From a virus, in the IMG/VR virus record IMGVR_UViG_3300030107_003845, positions 1-23,673 of that record: DNA of 23,673 nt. One strand, given 5' to 3'. Below are positions 6,346 through 13,446 of this stretch, piece by piece. The notes beneath the pieces were generated by a model that saw only the letters and a program-made list of their open reading frames with translations, did no database searches and was not told the origin of the DNA. Positions within the stretch are counted from its first letter, which is position 1. Each line of letters opens with the position of its first letter. A program made the translations under genes and the position numbers.

Positions 6346-6477
6346 CTACTTTTTAGAGTCTTTCTTTTTAGCAGGTTTTTTCTTAGAAGTTTTGGCTGCT
6401 TCTTCTGCTAAGCGAGCCGCTTCCTCTTCTTGCTGCTTCTTGAGAAGTGCACGTCTGCGATGTAAGGGATGTACCAT
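6346..6477 (-). CDS. Very small basic protein
   Basis: A 43-residue frame begins with ATG at 6477, preceded by AAAGGT, and ends at TAG. The product has three parts: a basic head (MVHPLHRRRALLKK), an acidic/alanine helix (QQEEEAARLAEEAAK) and a lysine tail (KKKPAKKKDSKK). It fills the gap between the gene ending at 6482 and the recA leader, on the same strand and with ordinary spacing, so it is probably real. It could be a nucleic-acid-binding peptide, but low complexity makes any assignment weak. Confidence 0.6.
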   Translation of the reverse strand: MVHPLHRRRALLKKQQEEEAARLAEEAAKTSKKKPAKKKDSKK

Positions 6478-6481
6478 ACCT

Positions 6482-6700
6482 TTATATAGTACCACTTGTT
6501 GAGCGTGGGGATTTTTTCTTCGGCGGTTTCTTATACGTCTTCTTAGGGAGAGTAGGTTCCGGAACAGGAATACCTACAGGGGTTAAAGGGGGTTTACTTA
6601 ATATTCCCGCTAAATGTATTACCTCTCCCGGTGCTACGCGTAGCAACTCTCCAACGTCAATAAAAACGTCCGTATGCGTATCGTTACGAAATTTCCCCAT
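6482..6700 (-). CDS. Small protein with Pro/Lys-rich tail, function unknown
   Basis: The 72-residue product has a compact first half (MGKFRNDTHTDVFIDVGELL, then RVAPGEVIHLAG) that looks like a small beta-rich domain. The second half is disordered and rich in proline and lysine (VPEPTLPKKTYKKPPKKK). Similar short domains occur in phage accessory proteins, but I cannot name a family. GGAG lies about eight bases before the ATG. The gene overlaps the end of the GDP-mannose epimerase gene by 17 bases and stops just before the next small basic gene. Confidence 0.65.
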   Translation of the reverse strand: MGKFRNDTHTDVFIDVGELLRVAPGEVIHLAGILSKPPLTPVGIPVPEPTLPKKTYKKPPKKKSPRSTSGTI

Positions 6701-7649
6701 TAATCCACTCCAAAGTTTTTTCCATACCTTGTCTCAGAGAGTATTTAGGCTTCCAACCAATCTCTTTTTCTATAAGAGCATTATCAGAACAACGTCCCAT
6801 AACGCCTACAGGACCATCAACGTTCTGAATGGTGAGGTCTCTCCCACTAATCTCAATCGCCATTTGTGCAAGCCCGTTAATAGAAATCATTTCCTCCGAA
6901 CCTATGTTTACGATAGCGTCCGAATCAGAATCCATGAACGTACGAATAGCGTCTACACAATCATCAATATACAAGAATGAACGGGTTTGAGTTCCAGGAC
7001 CCCATACCTCCATAATTTCGGCTGATAGCAGGGCTTTACGGCACATGGCGGCGGGGGCTTTTTCTTTTCCCCCATCGAAAGAACCATGCGGTCCAAAAAT
7101 ATTATGGAAACGAGCTACCTTTACTGGAATCTTATAGTTGCGTTGGTACGCTTTATAAAGCCTCTCAGAGAAAAGTTTCTCCCATCCGTACTCGGAATCG
7201 GGGTCGGCAGGGTAAGCAGAATCTTCTACACAGTTTGGGTTCTCAGGCTCTAGTTGATTACGTGCCGGATAAATACAGGCAGAAGAAGAATAAAAGACTT
7301 TAATAGTTTCTTCCATCTTTGCTAATTGGTTTAACAAACGTAAATTAATCAAACCAGAATTGGTCATTACATTAGCATCATTCTCCCCGGTAAAAATATA
7401 ACCGGCTCCTCCCATATCTGCTGCGAGTTGATAAACTTCGTCCATTTTATCCACCACCTGAAAAATAGAGTCGCAGGTCAAATCATAATTCTCAAAAACC
7501 TCATAATCCATATGGGTAGGGATTTGCCACCATTCTTCTTTAGGTTTAATATCCACACCACGAACATGGTACCCCTCATCAAGGAGTCGTTTAACAAGAT
7601 GACCTCCAATGAAGCCTCCTGCACCAAATACTACTGCTTTTTTATTCAT
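6684..7649 (-). CDS. GDP-mannose 3,5-epimerase
   Basis: This extended SDR enzyme (321 residues) epimerises GDP-D-mannose at C3 and C5 to GDP-L-galactose (and GDP-L-gulose) using bound NAD. It has the NAD loop GAGGFIGG (9 to 16), AADMGGAGYIF, then SSSACIYP with the catalytic cysteine (Cys125). The catalytic YGWEK has Tyr154 and Lys158. ARFHNIFGPHGSFDGGKEKA and QTRSFLYIDDC follow. These blocks are characteristic of the GME family rather than of UDP-galactose epimerases. No gmd or fcl (GDP-fucose) gene is present, so GDP-L-galactose is the likely product, and the nearby GT11-type transferases are candidate users. GDP-mannose must come from the host. The start lies within the end of the NAD synthetase gene. 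Confidence 0.92.
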   Translation of the reverse strand: MNKKAVVFGAGGFIGGHLVKRLLDEGYHVRGVDIKPKEEWWQIPTHMDYEVFENYDLTCDSIFQVVDKMDEVYQLAADMGGAGYIFTGENDANVMTNSGLINLRLLNQLAKMEETIKVFYSSSACIYPARNQLEPENPNCVEDSAYPADPDSEYGWEKLFSERLYKAYQRNYKIPVKVARFHNIFGPHGSFDGGKEKAPAAMCRKALLSAEIMEVWGPGTQTRSFLYIDDCVDAIRTFMDSDSDAIVNIGSEEMISINGLAQMAIEISGRDLTIQNVDGPVGVMGRCSDNALIEKEIGWKPKYSLRQGMEKTLEWINGEIS

Positions 7650-8409
7650 TTATTTTACAAACCGGTATCGGTATCATCTTATGATAGTTCTGATTATGAA
7701 GATTTGAATATATATCTAACACTTTCTTTTGACGGGGAGTAAGACGTACGAGACCTTTGACCGCCTTGTCCTCACACCACTTCATCGCCCACTCTAACTC
7801 GTCGTACGTCGCTCCCAATTGGTCTTCATCGTTACGACTATCTCCCCACAGTCCGTCAGTGGGGGGAACATCCTGAATCTCTTGGGGGACACCAAGCTTC
7901 TTAGCCAGTTCGTAAACCTGGGATTTCATCAGGTCAGCGATAGGGGAGATATCTACACCTCCATCACCATACTTAGTAAAAAACCCGACGCCGAAATCTT
8001 CTACTTTATTTCCTGTTCCGGCTACAAGTAACTTGAGGTCACCCGCCACTGCATAAAGCGTGGTCATCCTCAAACGAGCTCTTGTATTAGCTAAACCCAG
8101 TTCGTTAGTACAAACCGACTCTTCGAAAGAGTCGTACACGTTAGTTAAATCTATACAATCTCCTATTACGTTAGAAAAATTATCTTCTAACCATTTTATT
8201 TGAAGCTCTGATAGACTGTGTAAAGCAGGGTCTTGATGTATGGGCATTGTCAGAACCCTAACTTTGAGTCCTGTCAATGCGCAAAGAGTAGAGGTAACAG
8301 CGGAATCAATTCCTCCCGATATCCCTACTACGAAACCGTCCATATTATTAGACTCGGCATACTCTTTAAGCCAATTAACTATTTTTTCTTTGTAAACCAT
8401 GCGTTCCAT
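7642..8409 (-). CDS. nadE: NH3-dependent NAD+ synthetase
   Basis: NadE adenylates nicotinic-acid adenine dinucleotide and amidates it to NAD+. The 255-residue protein has the PP-loop GISGGIDSAVT (29 to 39), NTRARLRMTTLY, and GTGNKVEDFGVGFFTKYGDG (131 to 150), followed by GVDISPIADLMKSQVYELAK and PPTDGLW, all standard for bacterial NadE. There is no glutaminase domain, so it uses ammonia. A second ATG at 8400 is an alternative start. It sits inside the glycan cluster, just before the NAD-using GDP-mannose epimerase. It may maintain NAD+ for host and phage enzymes or restore it after NAD-depleting defence; both are inference. No other NAD-salvage gene is in the window. Confidence 0.95.
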   Translation of the reverse strand: MERMVYKEKIVNWLKEYAESNNMDGFVVGISGGIDSAVTSTLCALTGLKVRVLTMPIHQDPALHSLSELQIKWLEDNFSNVIGDCIDLTNVYDSFEESVCTNELGLANTRARLRMTTLYAVAGDLKLLVAGTGNKVEDFGVGFFTKYGDGGVDISPIADLMKSQVYELAKKLGVPQEIQDVPPTDGLWGDSRNDEDQLGATYDELEWAMKWCEDKAVKGLVRLTPRQKKVLDIYSNLHNQNYHKMIPIPVCKINE

Positions 8410-9005
8410 CCATCGTTTTTTACTTGTACCATATAAGGCTCTAATAATTCACAAACCTTATCATGGTGAGAGGCATTATCATACTGTCCAGCCGTAGAGC
8501 TTTCTATTTGTAATAATTCTAGCCTAGACATGTATTTACCTAAACTAGCCACCACTTCATCTTCAAATCCTTGAGTATCTGATTTCATCCGAAATACTCC
8601 GTTATTTACACGCTCCCAAGGCACTTGGTCTAAGATAGTTTCCAAGGCAACTACGGGAACGTCTTTGGTTTCTAACACTTCGTACCCATCATTTTCAAAC
8701 AACTCGCTGGGTTTATGAAAGCTTGAAGTTCCTTGGTCAGTTATATCCCCATCTGATTGCGCAATAATATTAAAAGCCATTGTTTCCTTTGTAGAGTTAG
8801 CTACCCCAGCCTCAATCAAATGAAACCTTTCACCTAATTCAAGGGCTCTAACTCTCTCGCAGGAATTGGGGTTAGGTTCAATACCTATAACAAAACTTGT
8901 GGGGTTATGTGTTAAAAACTCAGCGGACGTGGGGGCATTATGAGAGAGTCCCACGTCAATAAACAAATCAAACTCCCCCGCAGGAAAATTAATCTCGTAT
9001 TTCAT
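8379..9005 (-). CDS. FkbM-family SAM-dependent methyltransferase
   Basis: The 208-residue protein fits the FkbM class, which O-methylates sugars and other hydroxyl groups. Near the start FDLFIDVGLSHNA is motif I (the SAM-binding Asp-x-Gly is shifted to D-V-G-L), then VIGIEPNP gives the acidic end of strand 2. Later MKSDTQGFEDEVV is the hallmark second block of FkbM proteins. A sugar target, capping or decorating the glycan made by neighbouring transferases, is likely from context. Two in-frame ATGs exist (9023 and 9005). The one at 9005 has GGAGAG ten bases upstream and puts the core domain at a usual distance, so it is chosen. The gene overlaps its neighbours at both ends. Confidence 0.85.
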   Translation of the reverse strand: MKYEINFPAGEFDLFIDVGLSHNAPTSAEFLTHNPTSFVIGIEPNPNSCERVRALELGERFHLIEAGVANSTKETMAFNIIAQSDGDITDQGTSSFHKPSELFENDGYEVLETKDVPVVALETILDQVPWERVNNGVFRMKSDTQGFEDEVVASLGKYMSRLELLQIESSTAGQYDNASHHDKVCELLEPYMVQVKNDGWNAWFTKKK

Positions 9006-10095
9006 AAGTGAACAACTCTCCATAAAGTTCTTTTACTTGGTCTACAACCTCTTGACGTTCTTTGATAGTTACCTGAGCCCCACCTCGTGCCACTCTAACT
9101 GCGTACGCAAGTTGTTGTGATTCCTCAATCATAGTGGACTGAGGTTTATATGTAACACAATCAAATACATAAGTTTTGTCTGAAGCTCTACTAACCATAT
9201 AATCTAAATGTTTGTCGTTACACGCGTCAGTCGCATCGCTTATATCTATCGGACAGTTCTTTTCTTTAGCGTAGATACCTAACGCTCTATTATCTCTAGG
9301 GAAACATGGTCCCCCATAACCAAAACCATACATAGTACATTTAGACCCGACACGCGTGTCAGCCCCAATAGCGTCTAAAATCTTTTGGGGTTCTGCTCCA
9401 ACTTCCGTAGCTAAATCCCCTATCATGTTAGTGAACGCTATTTTGGTAGTAATAAAACAGTTAAGAGATATCTTACAAATCTCTGCGCTTAAGGGGCTCA
9501 TAATAGCGTAGTGAGGATTTCCTCCTGCGAGGTGGTGATGAATTTGTTTAATCTCATCAGCGCAATCTTCGTCAGGAGCCCCGATTAAAACCATATCGGG
9601 CTGTAGTTGGTCGCGGATGATTGTTCCTTGAGCTATAAACTCAGGGTTATAAGAAACTTTATAATTATAAGACTCTAAATCTTTTTGTAGCTCTTGACAG
9701 AACCCAGGCATAACCGTGCATCCAATAATCAAATGCTTAGTGTCAGCTTGTCTGCCATAACCTTTCAACTCTTCCACGACGTTAAGAACTTGTGAATGGT
9801 CATACTTACCATTATCTAACGAAGGCGTAGCTACTAAAACAAAAATAGTGTTGGAATACTCTAGCCCTTCTAATAAATTGGTAGTAGCGCTGAAATTGGT
9901 ATCCTCCTGAAGAAGTTCGGTTACGTGCTCTTCGGAAGATACAAAAGTTTTGTTGTTTAAAGAGTTAACATATTCTTCAGATACGTCTACTCCCTTTACC
10001 TTGTACCCTGACCGCGCTAAATTAAGAGCCCAGCATAGCCCTAGCTTACCTACTCCTAAAACAGTTACTTTGGATTTAAAAGTTTCCTTCATCAT
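8989..10095 (-). CDS. ugd: UDP-glucose 6-dehydrogenase-type nucleotide-sugar dehydrogenase
   Basis: These enzymes oxidise C6 of a nucleotide sugar to the uronic acid with two NAD+. The 368-residue protein has the Rossmann loop VLGVGKLGL (about 13 to 20), VATPS, YNPEFIAQGT, CKISLNCFITTKIAF with the active-site Lys208 and Asn212, and the catalytic cysteine in YGGPCFPRD (Cys264). The CFPxD form matches UDP-glucose or GDP-mannose dehydrogenases rather than the GGHCxPxDP form of UDP-ManNAc dehydrogenases. It is shorter than usual (390 to 430), and the C-terminal UDP-binding domain is reduced: the usual Arg after the TYKP segment is not evident in TMIEES. A CTATAATAG element lies three bases before the tandem ATGs. 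Confidence 0.9.
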   Translation of the reverse strand: MMKETFKSKVTVLGVGKLGLCWALNLARSGYKVKGVDVSEEYVNSLNNKTFVSSEEHVTELLQEDTNFSATTNLLEGLEYSNTIFVLVATPSLDNGKYDHSQVLNVVEELKGYGRQADTKHLIIGCTVMPGFCQELQKDLESYNYKVSYNPEFIAQGTIIRDQLQPDMVLIGAPDEDCADEIKQIHHHLAGGNPHYAIMSPLSAEICKISLNCFITTKIAFTNMIGDLATEVGAEPQKILDAIGADTRVGSKCTMYGFGYGGPCFPRDNRALGIYAKEKNCPIDISDATDACNDKHLDYMVSRASDKTYVFDCVTYKPQSTMIEESQQLAYAVRVARGGAQVTIKERQEVVDQVKELYGELFTYEIRD

Positions 10096-10831
10096 CCACT
10101 ATTATAGTATCAGGATACCAAGAATGGAAAAAATTATTTTTAGCAAAAACCTTTTTATTTTGTCCGTATAAGTGCGCACACCAACTCAATGAACTATTTG
10201 ATGTCAGTAGTAAATCCGCAACTGTAAGATGGTAAAGAGTTCTTACTATATCATCATTCAAATGCAGAGTAGCATTATACTTTTCGGTTAATAATGAAAA
10301 CTCTTCTTCTTCCCCTTGGGAAAAAATATGAACCTCAGAATTATCCGTTATAACCTTCTCTAACAAAGAATCAAAATACTTTTCTTTGGGGGAACCTTTA
10401 CTATAATATTCTCGGTTTGGGTTATGGCAATTATCTTGAGAGTTCAATGCTCTGATGTGAAGAGCGATACTCTCCTTACCTTCGGTAAAGTACATCTTGT
10501 CATCGTAAGTAACATACTTAAAAAATTCTTTTATGTGAGGTTGCTTGTCGGCATTGTTTATCTCTCCCCACATCTTCAATAAAAACCCTTCATCGACCGT
10601 ACCTTGTTCTTTGTTAGATTCTAGGGGCGATACTCCTACAAACTTATTAATACGCTCACAAAACTCCTCTTGAGTTTGGTCAGTGTACTGATAATGTGAT
10701 AGATTACAAAACCCGGGAAACGCAAAATCATAATTATTTAATTTGCAAAACGCATATAGGTGTTGTTGTATTTGTAACAAAGAACCTAGTCCTGCTGAGT
10801 TTTGCCCGTCATATGTAGATGTTACTTGCAT
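10076..10831 (-). CDS. Fucosyltransferase-like GT-B glycosyltransferase (divergent)
   Basis: The 251-residue protein follows directly after a GT11 gene and shares its outline. An N-terminal glycine loop with a helix (GLGSLLQIQQHLYAFCKLNN, from about residue 14) takes the place of GxLGNQLFQ. SIALHIRALN (121 to 130) corresponds to the HxRRGD donor-binding block but lacks the second Arg and the Gly-Asp. LTSNSSLSWCAHLYG (209 to 223) matches the S-N-S-S-x-S-W block of GT11 enzymes. It is probably a second transferase for L-fucose or L-galactose, diverged from GT11, or a NodZ/FUT8-like relative. The start overlaps the GT11 gene by 10 bases. Confidence 0.7.
   Translation of the reverse strand: MQVTSTYDGQNSAGLGSLLQIQQHLYAFCKLNNYDFAFPGFCNLSHYQYTDQTQEEFCERINKFVGVSPLESNKEQGTVDEGFLLKMWGEINNADKQPHIKEFFKYVTYDDKMYFTEGKESIALHIRALNSQDNCHNPNREYYSKGSPKEKYFDSLLEKVITDNSEVHIFSQGEEEEFSLLTEKYNATLHLNDDIVRTLYHLTVADLLLTSNSSLSWCAHLYGQNKKVFAKNNFFHSWYPDTIIVDDEGNF
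10100..10107 (-). promoter_or_regulatory. CTATAATA start-proximal element, ugd
   Basis: On the minus strand CTATAATAG is followed by TGG and the tandem ATGATG that starts ugd. The element lies within the last codons of the preceding transferase gene (Thr-Ile-Ile-Val), so coding constraint could also explain it. Confidence 0.3.
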
Positions 10832-11670
10832 AATACTTCAAAATCTGTATGGTATAACCCTTCTCTTTTTTCGTGAGTATCGGTAGAGGTAGGGTCATAA
10901 ATAGCGGGAGCTATAACTCGCTTTCCTTTTTCTACATTTAAATAGCCCGCGAACAATCCAAAACTACTGGCTTGTCCTAAAATAGAATGGTCGCAGGAAA
11001 GGATGCGAGAAAAATCTTCCATCGTGTTACCGTTGGAATAGTGCGCGTCTATACCTAAATTATCCCTGCACCATTGAACGTCCTCTGAGTTATCATCTCC
11101 TTCCCGAGACCCACCTGTGAAGACTAAAAACTGACAGTCTTCGAATTGTTTTACTGCCTCCTTTAAATATTTAAAGTAGTAGCCGTCGCTATCATACATA
11201 CCCATCATCTCAGGGTTAGTACCGTCCGTATTATCTCCTCTTCGTACATGCACACTGACGGTGGTTTTATTACCGAACTGTTTCATATAACTATTTGCAT
11301 CGTCTAAAAAAGAGACATGGGGGGTAAGCTCTTTAAAAATTTGGTCTTTATAATCTTCGAAGTATTTTAAACTTTGAAAAAACCCTGAGATAGCTGTACC
11401 GTCAGGCTGTTCAAAAAAAGAAGCGTCTACTTTAGTATGGTCGGGCTCTCTATAAACATTAGTTATAGACCCCATATCATCTTCGGTAATCATCGTAGCC
11501 GATAGATTAAAATTATAAAGTTGGCAGTTTTGTCCATGCCATGCCATTCGTAAGAGGTCGGGTATTTTAGCCTCATATCCGTGCTTAAGGCTTAATCCTC
11601 TTAGCGCGGCATATTGGAACAACTGATTGCCCAAGCGACCATCGAACCCTAATCGAGGATAACAAATCAT
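10822..11670 (-). CDS. GT11-family alpha-1,2-fucosyltransferase-like enzyme
   Basis: GT11 enzymes transfer L-fucose (or possibly L-galactose, its 6-hydroxy analogue) from the GDP-sugar to galactose and related residues. The 282-residue protein opens with GRLGNQLFQYAALRGLSLKH (11 to 30). It has TVSVHVRRGDN, with HVRRGD at 141 to 146 as the GDP-binding block, and ends with SILGQASSFGLFAGYL (229 to 244), the third conserved block. Length is typical. GDP-fucose synthesis genes are absent from the window, while a GDP-mannose 3,5-epimerase is encoded about 4 kb downstream. The ATG overlaps the DegT stop (ATGA). Confidence 0.9.
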   Translation of the reverse strand: MICYPRLGFDGRLGNQLFQYAALRGLSLKHGYEAKIPDLLRMAWHGQNCQLYNFNLSATMITEDDMGSITNVYREPDHTKVDASFFEQPDGTAISGFFQSLKYFEDYKDQIFKELTPHVSFLDDANSYMKQFGNKTTVSVHVRRGDNTDGTNPEMMGMYDSDGYYFKYLKEAVKQFEDCQFLVFTGGSREGDDNSEDVQWCRDNLGIDAHYSNGNTMEDFSRILSCDHSILGQASSFGLFAGYLNVEKGKRVIAPAIYDPTSTDTHEKREGLYHTDFEVLCK

Positions 11671-12287
11671 AACGACTCACACCCTTTAAAAACTGGTAGT
11701 TTACTTAAATCCCGGTACCCATTATTTTCTCCAAGGTCAGGCATATTCTCCGGGTAATTTTGCATTAAAGCGAGACCGTGAGATGCTTGTTGTGGAGTCA
11801 TATACATATTCCATCCAAGCATTTCAATTTCATCCTCGTGGTAATTTTTCTCACTGCGCCCTTCATAGCGAGCTTTCTTAAGCCATTCCACCATGACAGG
11901 ATTGTCGGTCAAAATCATACCCCCTTTACCTATGGATAGCGTCTTCTTAATATGAAACGATAAGCACATAGAACTTCCCGGTTTGTACATATTAGAGGTT
12001 AAACGTTTAGCAGAATCCCAGATAGGATAAGGTTTGAGTTGGTATGCACCACTCCAATCACGGTCATCAAAAAGCACACGTCCGCCTGCGTGTATGACTG
12101 ACATGGGAACGGATAGGTAAGTATGTTTAGGTACTTGAACTTGGTCCACCTCCCAATACTTACAACACAAAAATAACGCGTTAGTGCAACTATCAACAGC
12201 TACAGCGAAAGGCGCTCCTGTGTATTGAGCGATTTCTTCTTCGAACATCTTAACGATGTTGTACGGATTATGTTTTATCTGTTTCAT
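11667..12287 (-). CDS. Miniature DegT/DnrJ/EryC1-family aminotransferase
   Basis: DegT-family enzymes use PLP to aminate keto-sugar nucleotides. At 206 residues this is only slightly more than half the usual 370 to 400, yet the active-site landmarks remain: YTGAPFAVAVDSCTNALFL, the PLP-contacting Asp in PIWDSAKRL, and the Schiff-base lysine segment SFHIKKTLSIGKGGMILTD. GWNMYMTPQQASHGL then matches the family's G-x-N-x-R-M-x-x-x-Q-A region, and the protein ends soon after. The loop between the second and third blocks is shortened and the C-terminal small domain is missing. The ATG at 12287 overlaps the acetyltransferase stop (ATGA). A TTG 24 bases upstream is less likely. It could be a working minimal enzyme or a binding protein derived from one. 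Confidence 0.8.
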   Translation of the reverse strand: MKQIKHNPYNIVKMFEEEIAQYTGAPFAVAVDSCTNALFLCCKYWEVDQVQVPKHTYLSVPMSVIHAGGRVLFDDRDWSGAYQLKPYPIWDSAKRLTSNMYKPGSSMCLSFHIKKTLSIGKGGMILTDNPVMVEWLKKARYEGRSEKNYHEDEIEMLGWNMYMTPQQASHGLALMQNYPENMPDLGENNGYRDLSKLPVFKGCESL

Positions 12288-12652
12288 ATTAAATCGTATG
12301 GAACTTGGCAAGCCTCAAAGATACGACGACTTGCCATATTCTCCTCCTTGATGCGTCCACGACAATCAGGAAAAATAGAACGAATTTCACTCAACATGAA
12401 CTTTCCTATCCCATTACCGTGAAAGCTAGAATCTGTGCACACACGTATATCATTATCAATAACGCCTATGTATCCAACAGGTTCCCCATATAATAGACAT
12501 ATGTAATAGCAATCAGAATATTTTTTCATATATTCTTTTTGTTGTTGAGGAGTTATGTTAGCCTCTTCTAAAAACCCATTTGTGTTTTTAGGGTCTGTCC
12601 TCAACTCTCGTACAAACTCATAATACTGCGAGGTAATAGGAATTAACTCCAT
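12284..12652 (-). CDS. GNAT-family N-acetyltransferase, short
   Basis: The 122-residue product fits a GNAT acyltransferase. CYYICLLYGEPVGYIGVID forms the central strands, and FHGNGIGKFML (about 77 to 87) is the acetyl-CoA pyrophosphate-binding turn (Q/R-x-x-G-x-G/A). GRIKEENMASRRIFEACQVP is the usual C-terminal strand and helix with the N-x-x-S/A-x-x-x-F/Y pattern. It is near the lower size limit for the fold. Immediate coupling to a DegT-type aminotransferase, as in amino-sugar N-acetylation pathways, suggests that it acetylates an amino-deoxy sugar nucleotide, but a peptide or glycan target is not excluded. The ATG is inside the end of the upstream GT-D-like gene. Confidence 0.82.
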   Translation of the reverse strand: MELIPITSQYYEFVRELRTDPKNTNGFLEEANITPQQQKEYMKKYSDCYYICLLYGEPVGYIGVIDNDIRVCTDSSFHGNGIGKFMLSEIRSIFPDCRGRIKEENMASRRIFEACQVPYDLI

Positions 12653-13446
12653 GTATCTATTTGAGTTCCATATTTATTATGCATACCTAACACCCAATGC
12701 TGAAGGTAAGCGCGGGAATACCTCCACCCTTCTAATCCCATCCAAGGATTTAAAGAACTTCCTATATCAATGTAGGTATTTTGAGGGTGTTCGAAGAAAC
12801 AATCTTTAATAATAAAATTAGAGAGAGTGGACGCCGCTACTAAAAAGACGGTATCGCTGATATTCTCTTGAGCTACCCATTTATTTATTTTAGTAGAAAT
12901 ATCGAAGTCGTTAACAATACAGTTCGACCCTATAGAAAATGTTTTTATAATATTATTAAAACTTAGTTGGTCGAGGTTAGCATTTTCATTAACAACAAAC
13001 ACAACTTTTTTATCTCTCAACATAGGAACAATCTCGTTTATAAACCTAGGATAATTTCCATTAATAAAAAGATTGGCGAAGGTTTGGTGAGTTTCGTCTC
13101 CTTCACAAATGTTTTGTTGGTATAACAAAATATTATCGTCCTTACACACATCATTATCTTCGTTCGTAGCCAATGCTTTAAAATAATTTGGGCGAGAGGC
13201 TTTTAAACACTCATGTAATTTCTCTATTACATGTGGATGTTCGTCAGGGTCAACATTCTTCCCTTCTTCACTTGGGTAACGACCACTTCCTACATCATCT
13301 CCACAAATGAATCCTGTGTCATGAAGAACTACCTTCATACTTTTTAGTAAGTTTATCTCCCCATCAGAAAAACGGGAATAAGCAAACGGCTCTCCTTTTT
13401 CAAGAAGCTGTTTAAATTTATCGAATTCAGCGTCGTAGTATTTCAT
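12643..13446 (-). CDS. GT-D-fold-like glycosyltransferase (DUF1792-related)
   Basis: The 267-residue protein begins MKYYDAEFDKFKQLLEKGEP and then FAYSRFSDGEINLLKS. The segment S-R-F-S-D-G-E (24 to 30) matches the SRFGDGE signature of the DUF1792 glycosyltransferases, whose Asp-x-Glu motif binds metal in the GT-D fold. Further on are KVVFVVNENANLDQLSF, TVFLVAASTLSNFIIKD, and a C-terminal YIDIGSSLNPWMGLEGWRYSR. In this family that part reads as strand-turn-Asp-x-Gly and may touch the donor. Overall identity to studied members appears low, so the family call is moderate. A TTG 33 bases upstream is in frame, but the ATG at 13446 is preferred. It lies between wecB and the acetyltransferase, overlapping both. 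Confidence 0.65.
   Translation of the reverse strand: MKYYDAEFDKFKQLLEKGEPFAYSRFSDGEINLLKSMKVVLHDTGFICGDDVGSGRYPSEEGKNVDPDEHPHVIEKLHECLKASRPNYFKALATNEDNDVCKDDNILLYQQNICEGDETHQTFANLFINGNYPRFINEIVPMLRDKKVVFVVNENANLDQLSFNNIIKTFSIGSNCIVNDFDISTKINKWVAQENISDTVFLVAASTLSNFIIKDCFFEHPQNTYIDIGSSLNPWMGLEGWRYSRAYLQHWVLGMHNKYGTQIDTWS

Noticed and set aside
11667-12287. DegT gene as a truncated pseudogene
   Set aside because: The frame is intact, both ends are coupled to neighbours, and the catalytic blocks remain in order; deletion to a minimal form fits better.
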